From the NCBI RefSeq assembly GCF_003116035.1, contig NZ_LGQW01000015.1, positions 5,860,719-5,924,718 on the forward strand: a DNA stretch of 64,000 bases, written 5' to 3'. A program made the position numbers and the translations under genes. Origin of the DNA: Azospirillum sp. TSH64. GTDB taxonomy: Bacteria; Pseudomonadota; Alphaproteobacteria; Azospirillales; Azospirillaceae. Positions 45,426-54,207 of the stretch are shown here, in pieces. Below the pieces are notes generated by a model that was not told the DNA's origin, searched no databases, and saw only the letters and a list, made by a program, of their open reading frames with translations. How positions within the stretch are numbered: position 1 is the stretch's first letter; every line of letters begins with the position of its first letter.

Positions 45426-47470
45426 GCTCGATAACGGGAGTCAGCAGCTACTCGAAATATCTGAGCCTTGTCCGGAACCTGTCCGGGGGCCAGAACGACA
45501 TCAACAAGCTGTCCGAACAGCTGACCACGGGGAAGAAGTCGGTCGATCTGAACGCCTATGGTCCGGAGGTGCAGAAGCTTCTGGACCTCAGGGCGGAGAT
45601 GGCGAAGAAGACCAACTACATCCAGAGCATCAACACCGCCGCACCGCGCGTCGCCGCGACGGACAAGGTGCTGACCTCGATGGAATCCATCGTGTCGAGC
45701 TGGACCTCCAGCACGACCTTCCCCTTCCAGCCCGGTCCGCCCAGCGTCACCACCCCGACCAACACCAATCCCGACGGGATGAAGCTGTCGATCGACGCGT
45801 CCAAGTCGACGCTGACGGTCGGCGCCAAATACACGGTGACCGCGGTCCCGTCGCAGCAGGGCACCAACGGCACCTTCGACGTCACCGTGACCGACGGTCT
45901 GGGCGGCAAGACCACCCGCGCCATCAACCTGGGCACCACCCCGCCCAACGACGGCAAGGGCTACAACTTCAACATCTCCGGCGGCCCCGGCGAGGGTGCG
46001 ATCCTGAACCTGACCTTCGACAGCCTGAAGGCGGCGTCGAGCAGCAGCTTCTCGGTCAGCTTCCCGCAGGCCGACCAGGTCAAGGACCGCGCCGAAGGCG
46101 CCATGCGCGACATCCAGGCCCTGCTGAACCAGCGCTTCGGCGACCGCTACCTGTTCGCCGGGTCGCGCTTCGGGACGGAGCCGGTCACCGACCTGACGGC
46201 GACGACGCAGACCAGCAAGATCACCCTGAACGGCGCGGTGGTGAACACCGACGATTATTTCGAGGTGACCGTCTCCGGCAAGACCTTCGGCTATCAGATC
46301 CAGGCGTCCGACCCGAAGACGCTGACCTTCGTCGCCCAGACGCTGACCACCCAGATCAACGCGGCCACCCCGCCGCTGCCGATGACGGTGTCGACCTCCA
46401 ACGGCATCATCTCCCTGGTCGGCCAGCAGCCTGGGCAGAAGTTCGACCTGTCCGCCCGCGTCGTCAACTCCGCCACGGTGGAGAACACCGCGACTGCGCC
46501 GTCGACCACCCAGGCGCCGACGGCCACCCTGCCGCAGATCGACCGCTTCACCCTGAACGGCGCGGCGGTGGACATCGGCGATACCTTCGAGTTCACGGTC
46601 GCGGTCGGCGATCCCGACGATCCCTATAACCAGAACTATTATCTGAAGAATCCGACCGAGCCGCACGACCTGCCGCCCTATCAGTCCTACAAGGTCAGCT
46701 ACACGGTCAGCGACACCGACTATGCCGCCGGCGTCACCAATGTCGGGCAGGTGGCCGACAAGCTGCGCCAGCAGTTCGGCAATCTGAACCCTGCCCCGCC
46801 GGTCACCATCGACGCGCTCGGCAACGGTCCGAGCATCGCGCTGACCAGCACAGCCAATGCCGATCCCAACCACCCCGGCCGCTCGTCGCTGTTCTCGACC
46901 AGCGCCAAGGTGACGAACGGGTCGCTGCAGAACACCATCTCGGTCGGCACGCTGCCGCCGGAGCAGGACAGCCAGACCGCCGTGCCCAATGCCGAGCCGC
47001 CGGACCTGCCCTTCTACGATTCAGAATATCTGACAAAGGGCAAGAATGCCGACGCGTACCGCAAGTCGCAGGTGACGATCGACGACAATTTGAACCTGAC
47101 CTACGGGGTCAGCGCCGACGATCAGGCGTTCCAGACGCTGGTGAAGGCGATGCAGCTGGTGCGGACGGCGGCGGCCAACCCCGGCAAATGGACCGAATAC
47201 AGCACCCAGGCGCGCGAGATGCTGACCCAGGCATCGGACCAGATCCGCTCGGTCCACGCCAAGGTCGCGTCCGACGCCGCCACGCTGGAGACCAACAAGG
47301 ACGCCCACACGGACTCGGTCGCCACCCTGACCGACCGTCTCGCCAACATCGAGGGCATCGACCAGACCGAGGTCGCGGCCCGGCTGAGCAGTGCGATGAA
47401 TGTCCAGCAGGCGACCTACACCGTTGCCGGCCAGACCCAGAAGCTGTCGCTGCTGAATTATCTGGCCTGA
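45422..47470 (+). CDS. flgL: Hook-associated protein 3 FlgL, enlarged
   Basis: 682 residues, against about 300-400 in most bacteria. The N-terminus SITGVSSYSKYLSLVRNLSGGQNDINKLSEQLTTGKKS and C-terminal half (LTQASDQIRSVHAKVASDAATLE..., ending VQQATYTVAGQTQKLSLLNYL) are flagellin/FlgL coiled-coil ends. The inserted central part holds at least two of the modules seen in FlgE (ITLNGAVVNTDDYFEVTVSG and FTLNGAAVDIGDTFEFTVAV). FlgL is the adapter between hook-associated protein 1 and the filament. It is coupled to flgK by a four-base overlap and followed by a strong bidirectional terminator. Confidence 0.93.
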   Translation: MSSITGVSSYSKYLSLVRNLSGGQNDINKLSEQLTTGKKSVDLNAYGPEVQKLLDLRAEMAKKTNYIQSINTAAPRVAATDKVLTSMESIVSSWTSSTTFPFQPGPPSVTTPTNTNPDGMKLSIDASKSTLTVGAKYTVTAVPSQQGTNGTFDVTVTDGLGGKTTRAINLGTTPPNDGKGYNFNISGGPGEGAILNLTFDSLKAASSSSFSVSFPQADQVKDRAEGAMRDIQALLNQRFGDRYLFAGSRFGTEPVTDLTATTQTSKITLNGAVVNTDDYFEVTVSGKTFGYQIQASDPKTLTFVAQTLTTQINAATPPLPMTVSTSNGIISLVGQQPGQKFDLSARVVNSATVENTATAPSTTQAPTATLPQIDRFTLNGAAVDIGDTFEFTVAVGDPDDPYNQNYYLKNPTEPHDLPPYQSYKVSYTVSDTDYAAGVTNVGQVADKLRQQFGNLNPAPPVTIDALGNGPSIALTSTANADPNHPGRSSLFSTSAKVTNGSLQNTISVGTLPPEQDSQTAVPNAEPPDLPFYDSEYLTKGKNADAYRKSQVTIDDNLNLTYGVSADDQAFQTLVKAMQLVRTAAANPGKWTEYSTQAREMLTQASDQIRSVHAKVASDAATLETNKDAHTDSVATLTDRLANIEGIDQTEVAARLSSAMNVQQATYTVAGQTQKLSLLNYLA

Positions 47471-47475
47471 AAAAG

Positions 47476-47505
47476 AAGGGGGCGGCCGGACCGGCCACCC
47501 CCCTT
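47476..47505. terminator. Bidirectional terminator between flgL and the TRAP gene
   Basis: Stem AAGGGGG/CCCCCTT enclosing GGCCGG/CCGGCC. The minus strand continues into TTCTTTTTC and the plus strand into TTGCTTT, so it serves both converging genes. Confidence 0.85.
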
Positions 47506-47530
47506 GCTTTCCGTCAGAGTCCGCAGCCAA

Positions 47531-48631
47531 TCACTTGGAGCGGCCGGCCGACTGGGTGAAGTTGTCGTAGGGCAGCTCGGCCACGCGGAACCACAGCTGC
47601 ACCTCCTCCAGGAAGGGCTTCCAGCTGTCGTAGACGGCCTTGAAGTCCGGGTTGGTCTTCGCGATGTCGTCGTACAGCTCAAAGGCGATCTTGTGGGCGG
47701 CCTCCATCAGGTCGCGCGGATAGGGGCGCAGCAAGGCGCCCTTGGCGACCAGACGCTTCAGCGCCTTGGCATTCTCGGCGTCGTAGCGGGCGGTCATCGC
47801 GCCGTTCGCCTCGGCGCAGGCCGCGGTCATGATCGCCTGATAGGACTTGGGCAGGGCTTCCCATTCCTTCTGGTTGATGTAGAGCGAGACCTGCGGCCCG
47901 CCTTCCCACCAGCCCGGATAATAGTAGTATTTGGCAACCTGGACGAAGCCCAGCTTCTCGTCGTCATAGGGGCCGACGAACTCGACCGCGTCGATGGTGC
48001 CCTTTTCCAGCGCCGGGTAGATGTCGCTGCCGGCGATTTGGGTCGGGGCGGCGCCCAGCTTGGCCATGATCTGGCCGGTGATGCCAGCGATGCGGATCTT
48101 CAGGCCGTTGAAGTCGGCCAGCGACTTGATTTCCTTGCGGTACCAGCCGCCCATCTGGGCACCGGTGTTGCCGGCCGGGAACTGCACGATGCCGTGCTTG
48201 GCGAAGAAGGTACGCATCACCTCCTGGCCGCCGCCATACTGGAACCAGGCGTTCTGCTGGCGGGCGTTCGGGCCGAAGGGGATCGCGGTGTCGAAGGCGA
48301 AGGTCGGATCCTTGCCGACATAATAGTAGCCGCAGGTGTGGCCGCACTGGACGGTGCCGTTCTGCACGGCGTCCAAAACCTGAAGACCGGGGACGATCTC
48401 ACCGGCGGCATGCACGCGGATCTGGAACTTGCCGTCGGTCGCCTCCGACACGCGCTTGGCGATCAGCTCGGACGTGCCGACGAGGATGTCGGTGCTCTTC
48501 GGGAAGCTCGAAGCCAGACGCCACTGGATGGTCGGCTGGCTCTGCGCGATGGCCGGGGCCGCGAGGGTCGAGGCGGCAACGGTCGAAACGGCACCGACAC
48601 CGGCCTTGGTGAGAAACGCTCTTCTTTCCAC
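47531..48631 (-). CDS. TRAP transporter substrate-binding protein, TakP-like
   Basis: 366 residues with a Tat-like signal (ERRAFLTKAGVGAVSTVAASTLAAPAIA). The DctP-family mature part shows IQWRLASSFPKSTDI, CGHTCGYYYVGKDPTFAFDTAIPFG and GWYRKEIKSLADFNGLKIRI. It also has KGTIDAVEFVGPYDDEKLGF and the aromatic run YYYYPGWWEGGPQ. This arrangement matches TakP-type proteins that bind 2-oxo acids as sodium complexes in the periplasm. The matching membrane subunits (DctQ and DctM) are not in the window, so it must work with permeases encoded elsewhere or have another role. Confidence 0.88.
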   Translation of the reverse strand: MERRAFLTKAGVGAVSTVAASTLAAPAIAQSQPTIQWRLASSFPKSTDILVGTSELIAKRVSEATDGKFQIRVHAAGEIVPGLQVLDAVQNGTVQCGHTCGYYYVGKDPTFAFDTAIPFGPNARQQNAWFQYGGGQEVMRTFFAKHGIVQFPAGNTGAQMGGWYRKEIKSLADFNGLKIRIAGITGQIMAKLGAAPTQIAGSDIYPALEKGTIDAVEFVGPYDDEKLGFVQVAKYYYYPGWWEGGPQVSLYINQKEWEALPKSYQAIMTAACAEANGAMTARYDAENAKALKRLVAKGALLRPYPRDLMEAAHKIAFELYDDIAKTNPDFKAVYDSWKPFLEEVQLWFRVAELPYDNFTQSAGRSK

Positions 48632-48772
48632 TCCCGCTACTCCGCAAGATTATTGCTATTGCCGACAATTTCCACGACCCGCGATGAATCAGGGAATTTC
48701 AGCGACTTAGGCGAGAGCGTAACAAAGCATCCGATGCGGCGCCCTGCATCGCATAAATGTGCATGCCTGCCT

Positions 48773-48799
48773 TTCGAGGGTGTAGCCGGCACCCTCGAA
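48773..48799 (-). terminator. Hairpin after the GH13 gene
   Basis: Stem TTCGAGGGTG/CACCCTCGAA, 10 bp with a 7-base loop, 20 bases past the alpha-glucosidase stop on the minus strand. The T-tract is short. Confidence 0.5.
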
Positions 48800-48818
48800 G
48801 AGCTTATGCGGGGGAGGC

Positions 48819-50495
48819 TCAGGCCGGGTTGCGCAAGCGTCCCAGGAAGACCGACAGCGGCGGCATCACCAGCGTCCGTCCGTCGGCGGTCAGCTCGGGC
48901 ACCGGGGCGCCGGGCGCGCGGGGAACCAGCAGGGCTTCCGGCTCGCCACGGCCGCGCAAGGCGAATTCGGCCGGCCGGTCGGCCATGTTGAAGACGGCGA
49001 GCAGGCGGTCGTCGCCAGTGCTGCGCTCGCCCATGCAGCGTTCGAAGGACAGCAGGTCGCCATGCTCCTCGACCGCGGAAACGCCGCCACTGCGCAGCGC
49101 CTCCAGGTCGCGGCGCAGCGAGAGAGCGGCCCGCCACACCGCCAGCGGGCTGCCCGCCGTCCGTTCCTGCCGGTCGACGGCGAGGCCGCGATGGATGTCG
49201 GGCACCGGCAGCCAGGGGTCGGCGACGGTGAAGCCGGCATGGGGCTCGCCGGCCCGCCAGGGCATCGGCGTGCGGCTGCCATCGCGTCCCTGGAAATCGG
49301 GCCAGTAGGTGATGCCGAACGGGTCGCGCAGCTGGTGCTGCTCCAGCACCGCGTTGGGCAGGGCCAGTTCCTCCCCCTGATAGAGGCAGACGGTGCCGGG
49401 CAGCGAGGCGGCCAGCATCGCCAGCAGGGCGTTGAAGGCCTGTGGATCGGCACCGGCCGGCAGCCAGCGGCTGGCGGCCCGCTCCACATCGTGGTTGGAC
49501 AGGCTCCAGCAGATCGAGTCCGGCCGTCCGGCGGCGCTCAGGGCTTGGGCGAATCCCATCGCGCTGAAAGGCTGCTTGGCCAGCGACAGGGTGTAAGCGG
49601 CGTGCAGTCCCTGCGGCGTGCAGTAGGCGGCGATGCGCTGGCCGGCGCCGGGCTGGCTGGACAGCTCGCCCAGAAGGACGCGGCCGGGATAGCGCTCCAC
49701 CGTTTCGCGCAGGCGGGACAGGATGCTGCCGATGGCCGGGTGCATCATGTCGTAGATGTGCTGCTGCAAGGCGAAGGGCTTCAGCGGCGGTTCGGACCCG
49801 CGCCAGACGGCGGCGGGGTTGGAGCGCAGCTGCGGGTCATGGGCGAAGAAGTCGACGGCGTCGATGCGGAAGCCGTCGACCCCGCGCTCCATCCAGAATT
49901 CGGCCGTCTCGCACAGCGCATCCATCGCCGCGGGGTGGTGCAGGTTCAGCGCCGGCTGGCTGGACAGGAAATGGTGCAGGTAATATTGCCGCCGCCGCGG
50001 CTCCCAACTCCAGGCGGCGCCGCCGAACACCGACAGCCAGTTGTTCGGCGCGGTGCCGTCGGGCTTGGCGTCGGCCCAGACATACCAGTCGGACTTGTCG
50101 TTGTCGCGCGACCGGCGGCTTTCGACGAACCAGGGATGGGCGTTGGAGGTGTGGCCGCAGACCAGATCGACCAGCACCTTCAGGCCCAGCCCATGGGCGC
50201 GCTCGATCAACCGGTCGAAGACGGCGAGATTGCCCATGCGCGGATCCACGGCCCGGTGGTCGGCGACGTCATAGCCGAAGTCGGTGCGTGGCGACGGGTA
50301 GAAGGGGCTGATCCACACCCCGTCGACACCCAGCGAGGCCACATGGTCCAACCCCTCGATCACGCCGTCGAGGTCGCCCCAGCCGTCGCCGCCGTGGTCG
50401 CGGAAGCTGAGCGGATAGATCTGGTAGAGCGCCGCCCCGTTCAGCCAGGACAGGTTCGGGCCGGACGATTGGGAAAGGGAGGGAGTGTGGGGCAA
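48819..50495 (-). CDS. GH13 alpha-glucosidase (AglA-like)
   Basis: 558 residues. It hydrolyses terminal alpha-glucosidic bonds of sugars such as maltose or sucrose. A typical bacterial alpha-glucosidase N-terminus is LNGAALYQIYPLSFRDHGGDGWGDLDG. Catalytic residues are nucleophile D212 (DGFRIDAVDF), acid/base E277 (LLGELSSQ) and D336 (LSNHDVERA). Region I reads DLVCGHTS, with Gly where many GH13 members have Asn; the subfamily often has SHTS here, so this is a mild variation. No signal peptide, so it is cytosolic and works on imported sugars. It lies away from the trehalose genes; the upstream region is divergent to the pseudokinase gene. Confidence 0.9.
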   Translation of the reverse strand: MPHTPSLSQSSGPNLSWLNGAALYQIYPLSFRDHGGDGWGDLDGVIEGLDHVASLGVDGVWISPFYPSPRTDFGYDVADHRAVDPRMGNLAVFDRLIERAHGLGLKVLVDLVCGHTSNAHPWFVESRRSRDNDKSDWYVWADAKPDGTAPNNWLSVFGGAAWSWEPRRRQYYLHHFLSSQPALNLHHPAAMDALCETAEFWMERGVDGFRIDAVDFFAHDPQLRSNPAAVWRGSEPPLKPFALQQHIYDMMHPAIGSILSRLRETVERYPGRVLLGELSSQPGAGQRIAAYCTPQGLHAAYTLSLAKQPFSAMGFAQALSAAGRPDSICWSLSNHDVERAASRWLPAGADPQAFNALLAMLAASLPGTVCLYQGEELALPNAVLEQHQLRDPFGITYWPDFQGRDGSRTPMPWRAGEPHAGFTVADPWLPVPDIHRGLAVDRQERTAGSPLAVWRAALSLRRDLEALRSGGVSAVEEHGDLLSFERCMGERSTGDDRLLAVFNMADRPAEFALRGRGEPEALLVPRAPGAPVPELTADGRTLVMPPLSVFLGRLRNPA

Positions 50496-50737
50496 GGCAG
50501 CAGGCTCCGCGCCGGGTGGTGCACATGCGGGTCGCAGAGGTGCGGCTCGCGGTATCAGCTTCCTGCCTCATGGCTAACGAAAGGTTACCGACCGTTCGTC
50601 GTCACAGGACTAGGACGTTCGACAGGACCGGCCATCGGGGCAGAAACTTGCGGGTGGGTGCCCTGGGACTTGGCCGCATTGAGGCGCTGCGGCTATACCA
50701 GCGGCGCGGTCATGGCGGGTCTGGCCGAGAGGCGGAA

Positions 50738-52363
50738 ATGCGGCGGGACGGGACGGCGGTTGAAATGGCCATGGCGAAAGGCGAAAAACGGCTGGGCCGT
50801 TATCGGCTGCTCGACCTGATCCGGCAGGACGGCGACCTGCGGCTGCACCGCGCCCTGGACGCCAAGGGGCAGGCGGTGGCGCTGTGGACCGTGCCGCTGG
50901 CCCGCCTGTGCGCCGATGCCGCCGGGCTGGAGCGGTTCCGGCGGATGGCGGGCGCCGCGGCGCGGCTGTTCCACCCGGCCATTCCGGCAATCCTGGCCTC
51001 CGGCGAGCTTGCCGGCACCGCCTTCGTCGCCACCGCACCGGCCGATGGGCCGACGCTCGCCACGAGGCTGGCCGACGGACCGCTGGAGTGGGAGGACACC
51101 GTCGCCACTCTGGACCGCGTGCTGGACGCGCTTGCCGCAGCCCATCGGGCCGGTGTGATCCATGGCGCGCTCGGTGTCGACACTGTGCTGCACGCCGGAC
51201 CGGCGTCGGTGGTCGCCGGGTTCGGCCGTGCAGCCTTGACCGCGGCGGCAGCGGACCGGAGCGGCGATCTGGCCGCCGCCGTGGGGCTGACCGAACGGCT
51301 TTTGGCCGCGCACGACCAGCGGCCGGGGGTGTCGGCCCTGCTGGCGACATTGCGCAGCGATGGGGCCGGGGCGTTTCCGGACGCAGGTGCGCTGCTCCGG
51401 GCTGTCACCGCGTTGACGGGAGCGTCCGTTTCGTCGGCCGGCGCGGCACCGGCGCGTGCCCGCCGCTGGCCCCGGTTGCTCGGCGGCGTTGCCGTACTGG
51501 GCGGTTTGGCTGCGGCAGCGGTCTTGAACCGGCCTGCCCCGTCCGTGCCGCCACCTATGGCTATGGCCGGAGACGCAGCACCCGAACCGGCATCCCGGCC
51601 GCCTGCACCGCACTCTGCACCGCCCTCTGCGCTCCCCCCTTCATTGCCCCCGGCCCCTCCTTTGGCAGCCCCCCGGCAGCCGCCGGTCGCGGCGGTGGCG
51701 GAGGCGCTGCGCTCCATTCCCTGTGTGCTGGTCGGCGTGGAAACGACCGGGGGGAGGCTGCTGGTTTCGGGAACGGTCGCCGGGGAGCGGGCGGAGACGG
51801 CGGTGCGCGAAACGGTCGAGAGGCTTGCCGCCGGCTGGGACCATGGCTTCGACCTCGCCACTGCGGATGCGCAGTTCTGTGCCCCTCTGGGCAGCGTCGC
51901 CACGGCGCTGGATACCAACCGGGCCTTGGCCGAGCCGTTGACGGTGAGCCTGCTGGAGGGGTCGGCGCTGAATGCCGACGATCCGTTGATGCTGGAGATC
52001 CGGGCGCCGGCCCGTCCGGTCCGGTTGCAGGTCGATTACTTCACCATCGACGGCGTCGTCGTGCATCTGCTCCCCAACCCGTCGGACAGTGCCATCGCCC
52101 TTGCCGCAGGCGCATCGCGCCGGCTGGGCGAGAGGGGGAAGGACGGGAAGCCGGCGAACGGGCGTTCCTGGACCATCGGCCCGCCCTATGGAACCGAACT
52201 GCTGCTGACCATCGCTACGGCGGAGCCTCTCTTCGCCGCCCCGCGGCCGGAGCAGGAGCCGGCAGCCGACTATCTGGCCGCATTGGCCGACGCGCTGGCC
52301 GCGCTGCCGGAGGATGCCCCGGCGGCGCTGGCGGATGCGCGCTTCATCGCCACCGGGCCTTGA
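50738..52363 (+). CDS. Pseudokinase - DUF4384 membrane protein
   Basis: 541 residues from the ATG at 50738 (GAGAGGCGG upstream); ATG at 50765 or 50771 is also possible. About 20-240 follow the protein kinase fold, but key residues are gone: VALWTV where VAxK is expected, VIHGALGVDTVL for HRDLKPEN, and VVAGFGRA for DFG. A transmembrane helix near 255-270 (LLGGVAVLGGLAAAAVL) and a Pro/Ala-rich linker (PPSALPPSLPPAPPLAAP) follow. The C-terminal half contains a DUF4384-like domain (VRLQVDYFTIDGVVVHLLPN; IGPPYGTELLLTIATAEPLF). Such proteins occur with type VI secretion or signalling clusters, of which none is visible here. The next gene, convergent, is a PP2C phosphatase. Confidence 0.78.
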   Translation: MRRDGTAVEMAMAKGEKRLGRYRLLDLIRQDGDLRLHRALDAKGQAVALWTVPLARLCADAAGLERFRRMAGAAARLFHPAIPAILASGELAGTAFVATAPADGPTLATRLADGPLEWEDTVATLDRVLDALAAAHRAGVIHGALGVDTVLHAGPASVVAGFGRAALTAAAADRSGDLAAAVGLTERLLAAHDQRPGVSALLATLRSDGAGAFPDAGALLRAVTALTGASVSSAGAAPARARRWPRLLGGVAVLGGLAAAAVLNRPAPSVPPPMAMAGDAAPEPASRPPAPHSAPPSALPPSLPPAPPLAAPRQPPVAAVAEALRSIPCVLVGVETTGGRLLVSGTVAGERAETAVRETVERLAAGWDHGFDLATADAQFCAPLGSVATALDTNRALAEPLTVSLLEGSALNADDPLMLEIRAPARPVRLQVDYFTIDGVVVHLLPNPSDSAIALAAGASRRLGERGKDGKPANGRSWTIGPPYGTELLLTIATAEPLFAAPRPEQEPAADYLAALADALAALPEDAPAALADARFIATGP

Positions 52364-52411
52364 TCGGCAGGGTGACCGGGAAGACTCGATAGATCGATCC
52401 TGCCGGGACGG

Positions 52412-53227
52412 TCAGGCGGTCGCGGCGAAGCGTCCGACCACCACCGTCACATTGTCCATTCCTCCAGCCGCGTTGGCGGCATCCACCAGCGCGGCAGCGG
52501 CCAGGGCGGGATCGGATTCCTGGCGCAGAATGCGGGCGATGACGCCGTCCGGCAGCATGCCGTTCAGCCCGTCCGAACAGAGCATGACGACATCGTCCGG
52601 CATCAGCGACTGCACGCTGACCTCCGGCTCCACATCCTCGGCCGTGCCGAGAGCGCGGACGATGATGTTCCGTTGCGGTGCGGTTCCGCGCGCGCCATTG
52701 TCCAGCCATATCTGATAGAGGCTGTGGTCGCGGGTCAGGGTGCGCAGCTCCCCGTCGCGCAGGCGGTAGACCCGGCTGTCGCCGGCATGGAACACCGCCA
52801 TGCAGGCGGTTCCGGGAATCCGCCAGACCCCGGCAACGGTGGTGCCCATGCCGCGCCCCGACGAGAATCCGCGGGCCTGATTCAGCTCGTGGATCGCCCG
52901 GTTGGCCTGCAGCACCGCGGACCGTGCAACCGACAGCGCATGGCGTACCGCCGGTTCGGTCGCCGCCGGGTCGGTCTGGGTGCGGTCGGCATCGTCACGC
53001 TTCGCCAAGGCGATCGGATCGGACGGGGCTTGGTCCCGCAGGATGCCGGATATCACCTCGACCGCCTTGCGGCTGGCGATGTCGCCGCCGGCATGACCGC
53101 CCATGCCATCGCAGACGACCGCAAATTCCCCGGCAATGCCTACCTGGAAATCGTCCTCGTTGCGGGACCGGGCGCGGCCTACGTCGGTCAGGCCGGCGAC
53201 GGTCAGGGCAAAGGCGGCGTTCGGCAT
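52412..53227 (-). CDS. PP2C-family protein serine/threonine phosphatase
   Basis: 271 residues with every PP2C metal and phosphate motif: RARSRNEDDF, VCDGMGGHAGGDIAS, FHAGDSRVYRL, LTRDHSLYQI, MLCSDGLNGML and GGMDNVTVVV. The bacterial PP2C length (about 240-270) fits. It removes phosphate from serine or threonine residues in the cytoplasm. Here it ends 48 bases from the convergent pseudokinase gene. The pairing is typical of kinase/phosphatase modules, but the kinase looks inactive, so the true substrate kinase would lie elsewhere. Confidence 0.92.
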   Translation of the reverse strand: MPNAAFALTVAGLTDVGRARSRNEDDFQVGIAGEFAVVCDGMGGHAGGDIASRKAVEVISGILRDQAPSDPIALAKRDDADRTQTDPAATEPAVRHALSVARSAVLQANRAIHELNQARGFSSGRGMGTTVAGVWRIPGTACMAVFHAGDSRVYRLRDGELRTLTRDHSLYQIWLDNGARGTAPQRNIIVRALGTAEDVEPEVSVQSLMPDDVVMLCSDGLNGMLPDGVIARILRQESDPALAAAALVDAANAAGGMDNVTVVVGRFAATA

Positions 53228-53520
53228 TCAGGCGGCGGCTCCCATCTCGCATCTGGGCCGGCTCGATCGGAACCGGTCCCATCAGGGCCGAAACCACCGG
53301 CGGGATACCGGCGGCAATGGAAAGGAGCGGCGGCCGTTTGCCCGATAATGGCGTATGCCCCGTGAAAGATACAGCGGCGATTGCACTGGGGGTGTTACAG
53401 GCCGGAGATTGAAAGTGCCGGGAGGTTGCAGCGGTCGCCGCCCCGGCGATGCTCCGCTGGTGTCGGACATCCGATGTGGTAAGGTTTCCCGATAGGCCGT
53501 CGGACGAGGAATGGACCGCC
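53228..53520. other. Divergent intergenic region without a recognised gene
   Basis: Nearly 300 bases between the phosphatase (minus) and the FlgC-like gene (plus). I found no convincing reading frame, hairpin or sigma-54 site; GACGAGGAATGG near 53505 is the ribosome site of the FlgC-like gene. Confidence 0.5.
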
Positions 53521-53925
53521 ATGGTCGGCAGTATCGGCATCGCTCTCAGCGGCTTGACCGCCCAGACCCGGCGGCTCGACGCCTCGGCCGCCAACGTCGC
53601 GAATGTCCGCTCCACCGGGGCCGTTCCGACCACGGACGGTAGCGCCGACGGTAAGCGTGCGGCCTATCAGCCCGTCGCGGTCGCGCAGAGCGATGCCAAC
53701 CCCGGCACGCGCGCCACCTTCACGCCGATCACGCCGGCCTATCTGCAGGAGTATGCGCCCGACGACAGCGCGGCGAACGGTGACGGCATGGTCGCGGCGC
53801 CGAATGTCGATCTGGCGACCGAGCGCATCAATCAGATGGCGGCCAGCCGGGCCTATGGCGCCAATGCCGCGGTCGTGCGTACCCAGGACGAGATGCTGAC
53901 GTCCCTGCTCGATTCAAAAGTCTGA
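53521..53925 (+). CDS. FlgC-like flagellar rod/hook protein
   Basis: 134 residues, the length of FlgC. N-terminal SIGIALSGLTAQTRRLDASAANVANVRSTGAVP is the flagellar basal-body rod motif, with ANVAN in place of SNIAN. The C-terminus PNVDLATERINQMAASRAYGANAAVVRTQDEMLTSLLD is the matching helix of axial proteins. The centre (AYQPVAVAQSD) is FlgC-like. It is separate from flgE-flgK-flgL and neighbours two more small flagellar genes. It may be a second, lateral-flagella or alternative rod protein. Start ATG 53521 with GAGGAA upstream; a longer in-frame start exists but lacks similarity. Confidence 0.8.
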   Translation: MVGSIGIALSGLTAQTRRLDASAANVANVRSTGAVPTTDGSADGKRAAYQPVAVAQSDANPGTRATFTPITPAYLQEYAPDDSAANGDGMVAAPNVDLATERINQMAASRAYGANAAVVRTQDEMLTSLLDSKV

Positions 53926-53949
53926 TTGTCGAGGTCTGCCGGCTACAGG

Positions 53950-54168
53950 TCAGACCGTGATGTTCAGGTTCTGCCCACGGGTCGGCGTAACATTGCCGCC
54001 ACCGGAGCCGCCACCGGAGCCATTGCCCGACTGAATCAGGGTTTCGACCGTCGCCTGCTGCTGTTCGGCATTCTGGTTCAGCGCCTTGACGCCGAAAGCC
54101 ATCTGCCCCTGTGCCTGCATCAGGGACATCGCCGCACCGGCGGTCGATGACGTGACATCCATGGCCAT
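53950..54168 (-). CDS. YjfB-like putative motility protein
   Basis: 72 residues. The first 45 (SSTAGAAMSLMQAQGQMAFGVKALNQNAEQQQATVETLIQ) match the short YjfB motility family: a Q/A-rich helix ending in an L-[IL] segment. A Gly/Ser linker follows and the tail is RGQNLNITV. The ATG at 54168 is preceded by GGGCAGGATGGCC, giving only a moderate ribosome site. It ends 25 bases from the convergent FlgC-like gene, inside a small flagellar group. Confidence 0.65.
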   Translation of the reverse strand: MAMDVTSSTAGAAMSLMQAQGQMAFGVKALNQNAEQQQATVETLIQSGNGSGGGSGGGNVTPTRGQNLNITV

Positions 54169-54207
54169 CCTGCCCCCTGCAAACCGTGCCCTTGAAACAG
54201 GGTGTTC

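Noticed and set aside
53400..53440. Possible sigma-54 site before the FlgC-like gene
   Set aside because: GTGCCGGGAGGTTGCAG has TTGC but lacks a GG exactly ten bases before it.
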